The notes below the pieces were generated by a model. It was not told where the DNA came from, did no database searches, and saw nothing but the letters and a program-made list of their open reading frames with translations. Shown piece after piece: positions 1 through 10,467 of a DNA stretch of 64,000 bases. Each line of letters starts with the position of its first letter. Position 1 is the stretch's first letter. This DNA comes from Corinectria fuckeliana. Lineage: Eukaryota; Ascomycota; Sordariomycetes; Hypocreales; Nectriaceae. The DNA lies in NCBI GenBank assembly GCA_019137255.1, contig WPDH01000018.1, positions 372,001 to 436,000 of the forward strand, given 5' to 3'. A program made the translations under genes and the position numbers.

Positions 1-198
1 CCAGCAGCTAGCTAGCCGAACCACCACAAAGTAACTCAAATCGGGGACATCTTGCCACAGACAACGCTTTGATAGCGACCACGACAAGCTCCCAGAGCCG
101 ACGACTTTCCTATTCATTATCTGCTTCTGCGAAGTAGAGCTTCCATCTCTTTCCAACCGCCTCAACATCCAACATAGCCACCAATTCCACCACCCAAC
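1..198 (+). promoter_or_regulatory. Upstream/5' untranslated region of the first gene
   Basis: No coding signal is seen before the ATG at 199. The stretch is C/T/A-rich just upstream of the start, as is usual for fungal 5' leaders, and the ATG sits in a CCAACATGC context. The window edge cuts any promoter further upstream. Confidence 0.4.
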
Positions 199-1155
199 AT
201 GCCCGTCACCTACTTCACCCGCAAACCCAAGGACACCGGCACGCCCAGCTACCGCCTCATCTGGCGCAAATGGCCTCGCGTCTCCCGACGGGCGACTTGG
301 TGGCTCATGCCTCTCGAGCTCGCCGGCGTCATCACCGGCCTCGTCATGTATGCCCTCGCGCAGCCCAATCTGTTCCGCACCGATATGTGGCGGATCGGCT
401 GGGAGCATCATCTCAATTCTAATCCGGCTATTGTCCTCTACGCCTACGCCAACCACCGCCCGCAGCCCCATGTCGCTTTCATCTGGACCCGGACGTGAGT
501 TGCCCCCGACTGTACTGGCTGGCCGCCTTGATCACTGACTAACGCTGCTTCAGGCTCACCGACTTCAATGTCGCCATCTCGGTCCTCTCCCTCTTTATGC
601 TGCTCAGCAAGCTCACGGCCTTTATCATGAAGGTGTGGTTCCCAATCCTCGCCACCTTTATCAACACCGGAATGGTCTGCCTCTTCGCCGTCAGTTGCTA
701 CGGTCAGATTGGCCCCGATTATACCGACGATCGGTATCCTGCTCCCGCTGCTTGGTACTTCCGCAAGGGCTGCGATCTCGCCAAGCCCTACGGCATGTAC
801 AAGTCCTGCAGGATGGCTCAAGGAGCACTGGTTCCCGCCCTCTACTTGCTGTAAGTCCTCCCGCTTTTACACCCGGGGTAGATCTCGAAGCTGACGGTCG
901 AATAGCGTCATCTACTCTCTTAATCTTGGCTTTGCCATTTACGCCATGATGCCCAACAAGGCCAATGATGTCGTGGCGGACGAGGACGACGAGGCCTCTC
1001 AGACCTCGGAGCCCAAAGAGAGCCGCAACTGGGAGATGCAAAGCATGAAGTCCCCTATGAGCTTCCACCAACAGCCCTTTACACCTCGCACGCAGGCCTT
1101 CAACGCTCTGGACCGCCAGCTGCCGCTCCGATCCCAGCAGGCCCGGTTCGGTTGA
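199..1155 (+). CDS. Four-helix membrane protein, MARVEL-like
   Basis: Three exons: 199-494, 554-850 and 906-1155, giving 280 residues. The introns start GTGAGT and GTAAGT and end CAG and TAG, and the frame is kept across both. Four hydrophobic segments are visible at about residues 32-52, 100-118, 122-145 and 190-212. A conserved-looking loop follows the third, with Cys residues in GCDLAKPYGMYKSC. The C-terminal 65 residues are acidic then Gln/Pro-rich and probably cytosolic. The topology fits the fungal MARVEL-like membrane proteins, but no diagnostic motif fixes a function. It probably acts in the plasma membrane or endomembranes. It lies head-to-tail with the dehydrogenase downstream, and nothing links the two functionally. 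Confidence 0.85.
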
Positions 1156-1909
1156 GGCGGGAACTTGGCACAGAGACGATAACCTAGATGAAGGATTCGA
1201 AATGAAGCCGTCCCGAGACTGGCGACCGTATGATGCAGCGTGACGGGGATTTTGGGACTTTCCATGAGTTATTGGGATTGGAGTTACGGATCTTTGGTAC
1301 GATATACCAGTGGACCTTTCGGGCGCTCAGAGAGGGCAATCGACCCAGAAAGATTTCTGTCTTGGACAGCAACTTGAATTGTACATTTCCTTATACATTT
1401 TTCTTTGCGCAATTAACATCTCACCTTCCCTGGTCGTCCTGGTGTCGGCCAGCGCGGCGGATAAGGGGGAGAGGTTGGAGTCCATGAGGCCTGTAAAGAA
1501 GCCCTTACACATAGCTACATAATGCATGCATCACTAATCCCCGCGCTCTCTTTGTGCATGACCATCATGAACGCCTGCCACTCCGCACCCAAGGACTGAT
1601 GGAGTTGGGTTTGTTCAATCGTCACCCTAGGACCTAGACCTATCTTCTCCCAATGTAAATGAAATGGAGCGACAAGTCGGCGTCTCCACCTCCGCTCTCC
1701 GCATCGTAGATAGCCGGGCCGGAACTTCGACCGGCACCGGTTCGCGCGCCCCACCGAAGCTGTTCCATAGACGTCACCCCGCCATCATCGTAGCGGAAAC
1801 CTTTCACCTCCGAGACGGCCAGCGTCTTTCTTTCATTGTTTTGCGTCGCCGACATTGAAATTTCTCTCCGCAGCCTCTCGACCTGCAACATTGCCTTCTG
1901 CTGACCCTC
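1156..1909. other. Intergenic, 754 bp
   Basis: Holds the 3' end of the membrane-protein gene and the promoter and leader of the dehydrogenase gene. Small open frames here have no protein-like composition. No specific regulatory site is recognised. Confidence 0.5.
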
Positions 1910-3675
1910 ATGTCCCTCCTCCATCGCATCGTCGCTCCGTCGGGCAGAGGAGCTCTGCGAAACGGCCCCGGCATCGCTCTGATCCTAGCCCGCCAAGCTT
2001 CCAACCTGGCCCCTCCCAAGGTCAGCGACGATTGTCGCATCACCGGCTTCAAAACGAGGCGCTGACAAGTCGCAGCTCAAGGATCCGTCCTTGCTGAAGA
2101 AGGACGTTTGCTACGTCAACGGCGAATGGGTCCCAGCCAAGTCGGGCAAGACCTTCAAGGTCAATGGTGAGCTCCGTCCCCCCTGCGAATCGACGTCGCG
2201 CTGCCTGCTCGTCCGTGATGCTCACAGTCGCCCCAGACCCATCTACCGGCACCCTCATCGGTACAGTTCCCGAGTTCGACTCCGCCGACGCCCAGTCCGC
2301 CATCGTCGCCGCCGCCGATGCCTTCCCTGCTTTCCGCGCCAAGACGGGCCGTGAGCGCTCCAAGCTGCTGCGCGCCTGGTACGACCAGATGGTTGCCAAT
2401 GCCGATGATATTGCCACTCTGATAACCTGGGAGAACGGCAAGCCGCTCGCAGACGCAAGGGGAGAGGCCTCGTACGCTGCCAGCTTCCTGGAGTGGTTCA
2501 GCGAAGAGGCGCCGCGGGTCTACGGCAACACCATCCCCAGCTCGGTACCTGGGAACCGAGTGTGGACCCTTAAGGAACCCGTTGGAGTTTGTGGATTGAT
2601 CACGCCGTGAGTGACGGTCCATGTCGTGATGGTGTTGTTCAGAATCTGACCAGACGACAGGTGGAACTTCCCCGCAGCCATGATCACCAGGAAGATTGGC
2701 CCGGCGATGGCAGCGGGTTGCACCGTGGTCTGCAAGGCGCCCAGCGAGACTCCATACACCTCCCTAGCCCTGGCCGAACTTGCTCACCGAGCGGGCGTCC
2801 CCAAGGGCGTTGTCAACATTGTGACAGCACACGCCAACACGCCCGAAATCGGAGAGCTGCTCACCTCGTCGCCCACTATCAAGAAGATCTCCTTTACCGG
2901 TTCTACTGGCGTCGGCAAGCTGCTCATGAAGCAGTCGTCCGACACTCTCAAGAAGCTCTCCATGGAGCTTGGCGGCAACGCCCCCTTCATCGTCTTTGAC
3001 GATGCCGATGTTGACGCCGCTGTCGCCGGTGCTGTCACCTCCAAGTTCCGGTCCTCAGGACAGACCTGTGTGTGCGCCAACCGCATATACGTCCAGAAGG
3101 GCATCTATGACGAGTTTGTCAAGAAGCTCACTGAGAAGGTCGAGCATTTCCGCGTGGGAAACGGTTTCGAGGAGGGCGTCACCCACGGACCCCTGATTCA
3201 TGACCGCGCCGTGTCCAAGGCCGAAGCCCACGTTCAGGACGCCGAGAAGAAGGGTGGCAAGGTCACCGTGGGCGGCCAGCGAATCGCCGATCTGGGTCCC
3301 AACTTCTACGCGCCCACCGTCGTCCGGGACATGACCTCGGACATGGACATGGCGTCACAGGAGACCTTTGGACCTGTGGCCGGCCTGTTTCCGTTTGAAA
3401 CGGAAGAGGAGGTGGTGAAGCTGGCCAACGATACCAACGTAGGCCTGGCTGGTTACTTCTTCTCTCAAAACATTGAGCGGATATATCGCATCGCCGAGAG
3501 CCTTGAGGTCGGCATGGTTGGGGTCAACACCGGCCTGATTTCGGACCCTGCATCGCCCTTCGGTGGTGTCAAGGAAAGTGGTTTCGGCCGTGAGGGATCG
3601 CTAGATGGGATCGCCGAGTACCAGGTCACTAAGATGGTGACATCTGGTGGGATGGGCAAGCCTCTGCAGAGTTGA
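1910..3675 (+). CDS. uga2: Succinate-semialdehyde dehydrogenase, mitochondrial-type
   Basis: Four exons: 1910-2020, 2076-2166, 2237-2606 and 2661-3675, giving 528 residues. It oxidises succinate semialdehyde to succinate in the GABA shunt using NAD(P)+. Visible hallmarks are the nucleotide-binding FTGSTGVGK, the glutamate in MELGGNAP, the nucleophile region SGQTCVCANR, and the C-terminal FGGVKESGFGREG. The first exon encodes about 37 Arg/Ala/Leu-rich residues that look like a mitochondrial targeting peptide, which is why I start at 1910. The first donor (GTCAGC) is weak, but a CTGAC branch point and CAG acceptor follow and the frame continues. A related aldehyde dehydrogenase substrate cannot be excluded, though the CxC active-site pair favours this family. 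Confidence 0.92.
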
Positions 3676-5285
3676 AGAGAGTGTCGGACGCTTGACAGCC
3701 CCGGGCCGGTGTTGTAATCACAATCGTAATGAGAAGAATGAGACGTCCTAGGCGGACCGTTGGCGTGTGTTTAACAGGTCTCCCGCGCATTGTTAGTGAT
3801 TGCTTCTTCATCCGGTTCACGCTCTATTTATCCTGCATATACAAGTACCGTCAAGGGCATCTTGCATTAAACAGGGGGGAATAAGAGTCGTGACATTAAC
3901 ACCTATGCAACGAGCTGGGCCTCAGCAAAGCTAGAGCCGCACAATGTTCGCCCGCTTCATCCAAGCATCCGCCGTGACCTACGCATTCCGAGGTTGATGA
4001 ATCGTAGCCAATGTACGTCCCAAACGTCGTCCGCATCTCGACCGAGAACGCATGTCAATACTAAGGCAAATGAATTACGAGTCTGATGAGGCAGGGACGA
4101 GGTGTTCGGGATGAATTGGAGATGAGAGGGTCAGATGATGATCTAGGGAACCGATTGATTCCTTTCCATTGACTTGTCCTATCTTCTTATTCACTGAGTT
4201 TGATCCTCACGCTCGCTTGTCTTGCCATACCGGAGACTTCGGAATATTCGGTTATGTTGGATTATCTGTAACATGTTTCCGGAGCGTATAAGTATACGGC
4301 AAGGTGGTCCTAGAATCCAGCTTGGATGTGCCAGGTTGAAAGCCATAGAACAGATCACCCAGGCAAGAGATACAGATGGTTGCCCGACGTAATCCGACTG
4401 CTAGAGGCGGTCAGCCATTCCGGAGGCCACAAGGTAATCTTTCTAGCTTAATCCTAGGCATCGCCAGCTTCTTCCCTCACACCGTTTACATTCTAGTCGT
4501 GTTGTGCCGTCCTACGGATTTTGTGATATTGAGCTTACCTCCTGGTAGTACTCTCCTCATCTGCTGATCTCTCCTACTCGCACAGCTCTCTCATCAACAA
4601 CGGCATGCCGAGGCAACCTCAGTGTATGATGATATGTGGCTCTCCGGCATGGTTGCGGCCTGATTGTGCAACGCCACAGGAACCACTCGGCGCATTAGCT
4701 GGTTAATGTGTCGGGGTGGGTCAGCCGGCCCGGAAGTCCGCATCCGCATCAGGAGTGCCGGTCAGACCCGCGATTCAACAAATCGGGCCAAGTCAACTAG
4801 AAATAAAAGTGAGATTGCAACACCACCTTCACGGATCAATGTGACAGATTGAAGACTCGATTGCAGTAGCTGTTGGTCCCTCTTTGTCTTGCGGCTCCCG
4901 ACAGAACCCGCCTCTCGCACAGCCGGGCCTCCGATTTCCTGGGTTAGTAGGGTTGTTTTCTGTCCCTTTACGGTGATCCTGACTACTAGATATGTAAAAG
5001 AGCTGTGTAGCATATCCTATCCTCCTTGCTTCCTTAGTCTGTTGTCATTCGCAAACGCAAATGCATATGTTGATATACTTCGGCAAGTAATAACAGTCTC
5101 ATCCTTGCACGGCGCAAGACGCATGTTACTGAGGGAAGCTGAACAAATTTGTACGTCACGTGCTCCCTACAAGGTAGATGGAGGATTGGTCACGGCATCT
5201 CCAATCTTCATCTCACAACATTCTAGGACTTAAAAAGCACGCGCTTAACACCAGCTTACAGATGAAGAGAAGCGCAAAAAGAATT
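3676..5285. other. Gene-free region, 1.6 kb
   Basis: No open frame with protein-like composition. It includes the 3' untranslated region of the dehydrogenase gene and sequence up to the tRNA. No repeat was recognised. Confidence 0.5.
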
Positions 5286-5371
5286 TGATCGTGGCAGGGT
5301 TCGAACCTGCGATCTATTGCGTAGTACGATATCCTTGTAAGGCAACCGCCATACCACTTGGCCACACGACC
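5286..5371 (-). tRNA. tRNA-Val(UAC) with a 14-nt intron
   Basis: On the minus strand the cloverleaf is complete. The acceptor stem is GGTCGTG with CACGATC (one G-U pair) plus discriminator A. The D arm is GCC/GGC with a GTGG loop. The anticodon stem is GTTGC/GCAAT, and the T arm is GCAGG TTCGAAC CCTGC. The loop reads C-T-TAC-A, so the anticodon is UAC. An intron of 14 nt sits after position 37, the usual eukaryotic place, and contains GTA, which can pair with the anticodon as the splicing endonuclease expects. A polymerase III T-run would lie on the minus strand just past 5286, where AAATTC is seen, so the terminator is not obvious there. Confidence 0.92.
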
Positions 5372-5908
5372 TTTGCTGTTGGGAAACTGCGAAGCGTTGT
5401 ATACTAAGTACTAGTGTGAAGACGAAATTTTGGTGTACTTCGTAAGTGCAGTCTCCTTTTCTGTGTTCCTGGGGATTGTACAGTAGTAATCTTGAGTAAA
5501 CACAACGCAAAACAGTATTGTATCCATCGCGAAAAATAGATATCTACTAGGGCCACTAACTAGTGTCGGGGCTGCTAAGTTGATAGGGACAGATTCAGTC
5601 GTCCCTAAGTAGGCCATCTCCCCAATAAGCACCCGAATGCCTCTTCAACAATCTCAATCTCGTCAGCTACTGCAGGGCCTTGGCAGAGATAATGACAGAA
5701 GGTTGCATTTTCTCGGAGACTAAACCATCAGTCGAACTCGATACAGAGAAAAGGGACCGCTCGATACTGACCCAAAAATGACCCGGTGATGCTGCATGGG
5801 GACACGTCCTCAGCATGTTGTCAACATAGGGGGTCAACTCACCACAGAATAACTCACGGAATAACAACACGACACGGCAAAAATGCAAAAAGGGCACAAA
5901 AAGAAAGC
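5372..5908. other. Intergenic between two tRNA-type genes
   Basis: 537 bp without a credible open frame or repeat. It contains the upstream region of the tRNA-Val gene (minus strand). Confidence 0.45.
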
Positions 5909-6051
5909 TGGTGACGCCTAGAATCGAACTAGGAATCTTCTCTTGTTAAACCTCGGGAGTGGTGGGCCGCCTCGAGCAGCCGAACCGTACAGATGGGGTG
6001 AGCATCTGCCCGGGCTTCGCCAGAGACGCTCTACCACTGAGCCACGTCACC
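5909..6051 (-). tRNA. tRNA-like gene with about 70-nt insertion in the anticodon loop
   Basis: The ends form a perfect acceptor stem (GGTGACG/CGTCACC, discriminator A). There is a good D arm (GCTC AGTGGTA GAGC), an anticodon stem (TCTCT/AGAGA) and a perfect T arm (CCTAG TTCGATT CTAGG). Total length is 143 nt, so about 70 nt is extra and sits in the anticodon loop, as for a tRNA intron. The identity cannot be settled. If the intron follows position 37, the loop begins GGCGAA and lacks the universal U33. If the loop is read from the 3' side (TTTAACA), the anticodon would be UAA, which does not fit a short-variable-arm tRNA. It may be a tRNA with an unusual intron or a tRNA pseudogene. Confidence 0.6.
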
Positions 6052-7231
6052 TGTTGGTTGGGGAACGTGTATGAGTTGTTGATACATGAGACTACTGGAT
6101 GGCGTCGGTTTGTGGAGGAGCAGGTGTTGACAGCTGCCGACGGGTGGCAGCTGTGGTGGTGGCGGCAGCAGCAACAGTTAGGGCAGTATCCTGGTAGATT
6201 CGGGAGCAGACCTGTAGGGACGCATATCAACTGAGAAGGCCTATATCAGCAGCTCACTAATATGAAATGCCCTTTGTTGAACGACTTGTCCCAATGTTCT
6301 GTTCTATGCTTTGAGTATCCTACATCCCAACCCAGAGTACCTATTAACTGTCCTGGCCTCTCGAGGATGCCATGGACAACAGTAGGGATTAGCACCACGG
6401 TCACTACTAAGAATGCCGTTGATAGCCATCGCTGTTGAACTGGGATCTGACAACTGTTTGACACTTGGTATGCTATGCCCCTTCTTACACTCTGTGAGGT
6501 ACTGCAGTCAGCTGCAACGACGACGCCGGTAGCAGCGAAACTCCGTTGGCTATCGACGGTCCGGGGAAAGGTTTAGGATCAAAATATCGAGTAAAGCATT
6601 GCAACGCGGTGAAGAAGAACAGTTAGTTCCCTACTAGACCATGAACTCATGGAACCACTCAGGCCCTATTTCAGTCTGGATGTCTTCGACGTCCCACCAA
6701 GATCTCACCGCTTCCACTTCGAGTCCTACTTGCCACAATACCCAGCTATCAATTCCATCGTGACGCCGTTTCAACCAAATTGTAATTGCGATACAAGGAG
6801 GATGAAGTTCCACAGGACAAATAATAGGAGATCCTAATTGAAGGTCTCAGTGCGTTAGTAGGCCTGAGTGTTTAGTGAGAGGGTAGGTTTGAGGGTGTGA
6901 TTCCGATGATAGAACATTTACATCTTGCACCTATAGCCTATCATAGAGGCAGCTATGTGAGAGCGACTGTAGCAGAAAATGTAAAATTCTAGATGCATCT
7001 TTGAAACGGATACTGCTCAAGCAACTGATCAAAAGATGAAGTGAGGGAGAGTACGTACCTCTGACAATTATAGACTCTACAATGTGTACCCCACAATCGG
7101 CTAATCGGGGTACGTACCGGGAGCACTTGAAGCGGCCTGCTCCACTGCAGGTGAACTGACGTCGGAAGCTCAAATGCAAGGATTTTGACGTATCGCCAGA
7201 CCTCACTCACTCTCGCTACAGTCACAACCCC
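6052..7231. other. Gene-free region, 1.2 kb
   Basis: No supported gene. The open frames at 5959-6234 and 6246-6464 overlap or abut the tRNA-like gene and lack protein-like composition. The last 100 bp hold the leader of the ribosome recycling factor gene. Confidence 0.45.
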
Positions 7232-8202
7232 ATGGCATTCTCACAAGCCAATGCGCCCGCAAGGCAGTGCCTGCGTCTGCTGGCGTCCGAAGGGTAATAT
7301 CCCCTCAATTGGAAACACTATCAGCGTGTTGGAGCGGGTGGACAAGCACCCTCGGCTGACACACCTCCAGATCAGCTCTCCAGAGCGTCCCTCGACGAAG
7401 CATAACCGCCGTCCTGCGGACGCAGCATCTCGCGCAGTCCTCCACCCGACCCTTCAGCTCCTCTGTGCCCCTGTTCAAGAAGCGCAAGATCGCCATCCCC
7501 ACCGACAGCCCCAAGCACAGAGACGCCGTCGCCAACAATGTCGTCCCTCCGCAGTCGTCCCCGTCCTCGTCCTCGTCCTCGTCCAGAAGGGCTTCCGGCG
7601 GCGGCGGCGGCGGTAGCAACCTCAACCCGGAGGACCCCCTCGACTTCTCCGCCGTGACGGCCGCCTACGCGCCGATTGACGTCCACTTCAAGGCCCAGCT
7701 CGCCGGCATGATCCACGGCGGCCGCTTCAACCCCACCAACCTCGGCGCCCTGTCCATCGCCGTCAAGGACCCCGGCGCCGACGTCGCCGCCGCCTTCCCG
7801 CTGCGCGAGCTCGCCCAGGTCGTGCCCCGCTCCGGCCGCACCATCTCCCTGCTCGTCCACGACAAGGACTACATCAAGCCCATCATGTCCGCCGTCCAGG
7901 CCAGCCGCGAGTTCAACCAGCAGCCCCAGCGCTCCGACGACAACGACCTCGAGCTGCTCCTCAAGGTCGAGCACGAGCGCAAGGACGACGTCGCCCGCCG
8001 CATCAAGGAGACCATGCAGGCCTACCGCGAGCGCATCCGCCAAGTGCGCTCCCGCCACGAAAAGACCCTGAAGGACTGGAAGAAGAACGGCACGGTGCTG
8101 CCGGATCTCGTGAAGCGGGCCGAGAAGGAGCTTCAAAAGGTGCAAGACAAGAAGATGAAGGAGATTGATCAAGAGGAGGCCCAGACGATTCGCCAGATCT
8201 AA
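7232..8202 (+). CDS. rrf1: Mitochondrial ribosome recycling factor
   Basis: Two exons, 7232-7293 and 7371-8202, giving 297 residues. The frame open at 7465 starts at a GTG, so I extended it upstream to a CTGAC...CAG acceptor at 7370 and a first exon from ATG 7232 ending GG/GTAATA. The frame is preserved. The product releases ribosomes from mRNA after termination in the mitochondrial matrix. The N-terminal 60 residues are basic and Ser/Arg-rich, as for a targeting peptide. A low-complexity Ser and Gly run precedes the RRF domain. The helical hairpin follows at about residues 190-297, with charged helices such as RRIKETMQAYRERIRQVRSR and the ending EIDQEEAQTIRQI. Family resemblance is by domain pattern. 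The gene converges with another mitochondrial-type gene. Confidence 0.85.
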
Positions 8203-8383
8203 TGGATTTGCTACTTTAGGAGTGTCATGCAGCTTTATAGCAGGAAGGCAATAAGCCTGGACAAAGTCGCTAGTATGGGCGTATTTAGGAGCGTAAAAGG
8301 TGCATGGGACGTTGTATAGTATATTACATATCGTGACAAGTGTACAATGGACTTTTCTTCTCTATCGTAGATCCTCATCACCC
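8203..8383. other. Short convergent 3' intergenic
   Basis: 181 bp separates the stop codons of two convergent genes, so their 3' untranslated regions probably overlap or abut. Confidence 0.5.
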
Positions 8384-9658
8384 CTAAGCTGGCGGCTTTG
8401 GCTTCGCGGCCGTCCTTCCGCCTTTCTTGGCCAACAGCGATGTTAGTTTGTTCTCAAACGTGTTGACATCGTTGGTCGTGTACGTCTCTGCGCGAAGGTG
8501 CCACGAGCGGGCTACGCCTGCGGGATCTGTGGCAAACTTGGGCGTCTCGTGCTGCCCGTTGACGGCCTTTTCGAGGATGACTTTGCGAACGGCCTCCTCG
8601 GCGTCGGTGATGATGGGTGTCGAGACCTGGGCTTCGCCGTCTGCGGGCTCGGCCTCGGAGTTGCTTTTCTGTTGTTGGAGGTACAGTTCGGCTGCAGCCT
8701 TAGCCTCAGTATTGGCGAAGAAGCGTAAGCCGCTCTCCTCGATCTCGCCGGCGTAATGGCGGGCCTGGAAGGCTTGAGGGGCACCGACGTGGTCGGCCGT
8801 GCCGAGGACGCTGAGGTTCTGTAGGACGGCTGCCGCCTTGCCAGCGGCGCCAGAGGGTGCCGAAGGCGCAAAGTCGGCCAGGGAGCCGGCCGTTAGCGAC
8901 GGGTTGTACTTGGTGGCCACGCCGAACCGGATGCTGTCGTCGAAGGCCTGCTCATCCGGATCCAGCCGCGCAAAGTCGTCGCCACGAGCCTTGCGGTCCT
9001 TGTCGTCGCCTTCCTTGCGCCCTCCTCTCGCTCCGCCGCGTCCCCTACCGCCTCGACCGCCTCTGCCGCCTCTGCCACCTCTGCCGCCGAAGCCTCCCCT
9101 AGCGCCTCTGCCACCTCTAGCACCGAAACCACCTCGGGGACTGAAACCACCTCGGCCGCCGAAATCACCTCGGGGACTGAACCCACCTCGGCCGCCGAAA
9201 CCTCCACGGCCTCTCGTGATGCCACCGCCTCGCGGCGAAAAGCTAGGTGTGAAACCTCCTCCCCTCGCATCCCCCCGCCCTCGACCGCGAAAGCCTCCTC
9301 CATCGCCGCGGAAGCCACCTCCGTCGCCACGGAACCCTCCACGGCCACGAAACGACAGTCTTGGCAGGCTCTTCACATCGAGGACCTTGGGCGCACCCGC
9401 CGGCCGGTCAGAGCCCTCCTGGCCAGTCCGGGCTGGGCTGCGAGCGCGGGCACGGGCGAGGGAGTTGATCTCGCTCGTGGCGGCATGGGATCGGCCGCGG
9501 ACTGAAGGGTTCGAGGAGTTGCTGCTGGAGCCGTTGTCGTCGGCGGCTTGCAGTTGCGTCGTGGAGAATTGGCGGATACAGCTTCGAACAGCGTCAGAGG
9601 CCTTCTCAATCTCTGGCCTTGTTCGGCCACACACCGAACGGAAGGCGTGACGTTGCAT
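8384..9658 (-). CDS. RGG-rich protein with a mitochondrial presequence
   Basis: Single exon, 424 residues. The N-terminus is Arg-rich and contains RQFSTTQ, a common fungal mitochondrial cleavage context, so import into mitochondria is likely. Residues about 105-215 are an RGG/FRG/GGRGG domain typical of RNA binding. The C-terminal 200 residues are a folded-looking domain including FGVATKYNPSLTAG and RHYAGEIEESGLRFF, ending AAKPKPPA. I do not recognise a named family with certainty. A mitoribosomal small-subunit component (Rsm28/mS46-like) is one possibility, inferred from the mitochondrial signal and its convergent arrangement with the ribosome recycling factor gene. The RGG tract is repetitive and may vary in length between strains. 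Confidence 0.8.
   Translation of the reverse strand: MQRHAFRSVCGRTRPEIEKASDAVRSCIRQFSTTQLQAADDNGSSSNSSNPSVRGRSHAATSEINSLARARARSPARTGQEGSDRPAGAPKVLDVKSLPRLSFRGRGGFRGDGGGFRGDGGGFRGRGRGDARGGGFTPSFSPRGGGITRGRGGFGGRGGFSPRGDFGGRGGFSPRGGFGARGGRGARGGFGGRGGRGGRGGRGGRGRGGARGGRKEGDDKDRKARGDDFARLDPDEQAFDDSIRFGVATKYNPSLTAGSLADFAPSAPSGAAGKAAAVLQNLSVLGTADHVGAPQAFQARHYAGEIEESGLRFFANTEAKAAAELYLQQQKSNSEAEPADGEAQVSTPIITDAEEAVRKVILEKAVNGQHETPKFATDPAGVARSWHLRAETYTTNDVNTFENKLTSLLAKKGGRTAAKPKPPA
8990..9360 (-). repeat. Repetitive RGG/GGF-coding tract
   Basis: Short degenerate repeats encode GGRGGFSPRG- and GGFRGDG-type units inside the RGG protein. Units near 9120-9200 and 9290-9350 recur almost exactly at the nucleotide level. 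Confidence 0.75.
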
Positions 9659-10467
9659 TATTGCTCGTTGTCGTGTGAGGTTGGTAAGCTAGAGTTGGTA
9701 GCTGTGATGTCCAATTTTCTGCTATCAGTTGGTCTCATGACTAAGCCGACAATGACCCCGCCTATTGGCCAATTGGCATGACCCTTGGCATCACGAACAT
9801 GGGAATTACACTCGGTTATTCGCTACAATTCATTGATTTCAGTTTCATAAGCAATGTCACAGCTCTGTAAGTTTGTGAGCGTACTAGCTACTCAATGTCT
9901 TCGAGACCGGTGCAAGAAGATCCACGTTCCCGGAGTGAAACCAGCGCGGCACTCATACATGAGTAATTCCCAGCAAAGACGTAGGCTGCTTCTCATCAGC
10001 AGCCTCGGAGACTGAAACCCTGTAAATTGCGCCGTAAACGACGCAGTCGTAAGCCCATCAAGAATCACCGGGGTGAGCGCAGGAGCCATGTGGCAGTGGC
10101 ATAGATCTGGCGTGTCGAGTTGACCATTTCTGGCCGCTCAGGTCAGACAGTTACGTCTGCCCACTCGGAACAAGCCAAGGTCAATGCGACCACCCCAGCA
10201 CGGTTGTCACCCCGTGGGCATGATAGACATACTCTTCGTGATGAATAACCTCATCTTCTCCGTTCGAAATCCACTTCGTCGCAATTCGTTTCCCAAAAGA
10301 TGGACCTTCCCATCTTGTCCAGTTGTGTGCTCCAAACCATGGCGTCCGACTCTTCATAGGTTGCCCGTTGGAACGCCGTCCGTCTCTCATACGTATTAAT
10401 ATCCCAGTGAGGGAAGTCGAGGAAATGATGTTTGCGCGTCCTTAGTAGGTACATGCCGACGCCAAAT
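9659..10467. other. Intergenic, 809 bp
   Basis: Upstream region of the RGG gene and 3' region of the phosphatase gene, both on the minus strand. No further gene is seen. Confidence 0.5.

Noticed and set aside
5959..6234. 91-codon plus-strand open frame
   Set aside because: Overlaps the tRNA-like gene on the opposite strand and has no protein-like features.
8799..9650. 283-codon plus-strand Pro/Arg-rich open frame
   Set aside because: Antisense of the RGG tract, in which Gly codons read as Pro.
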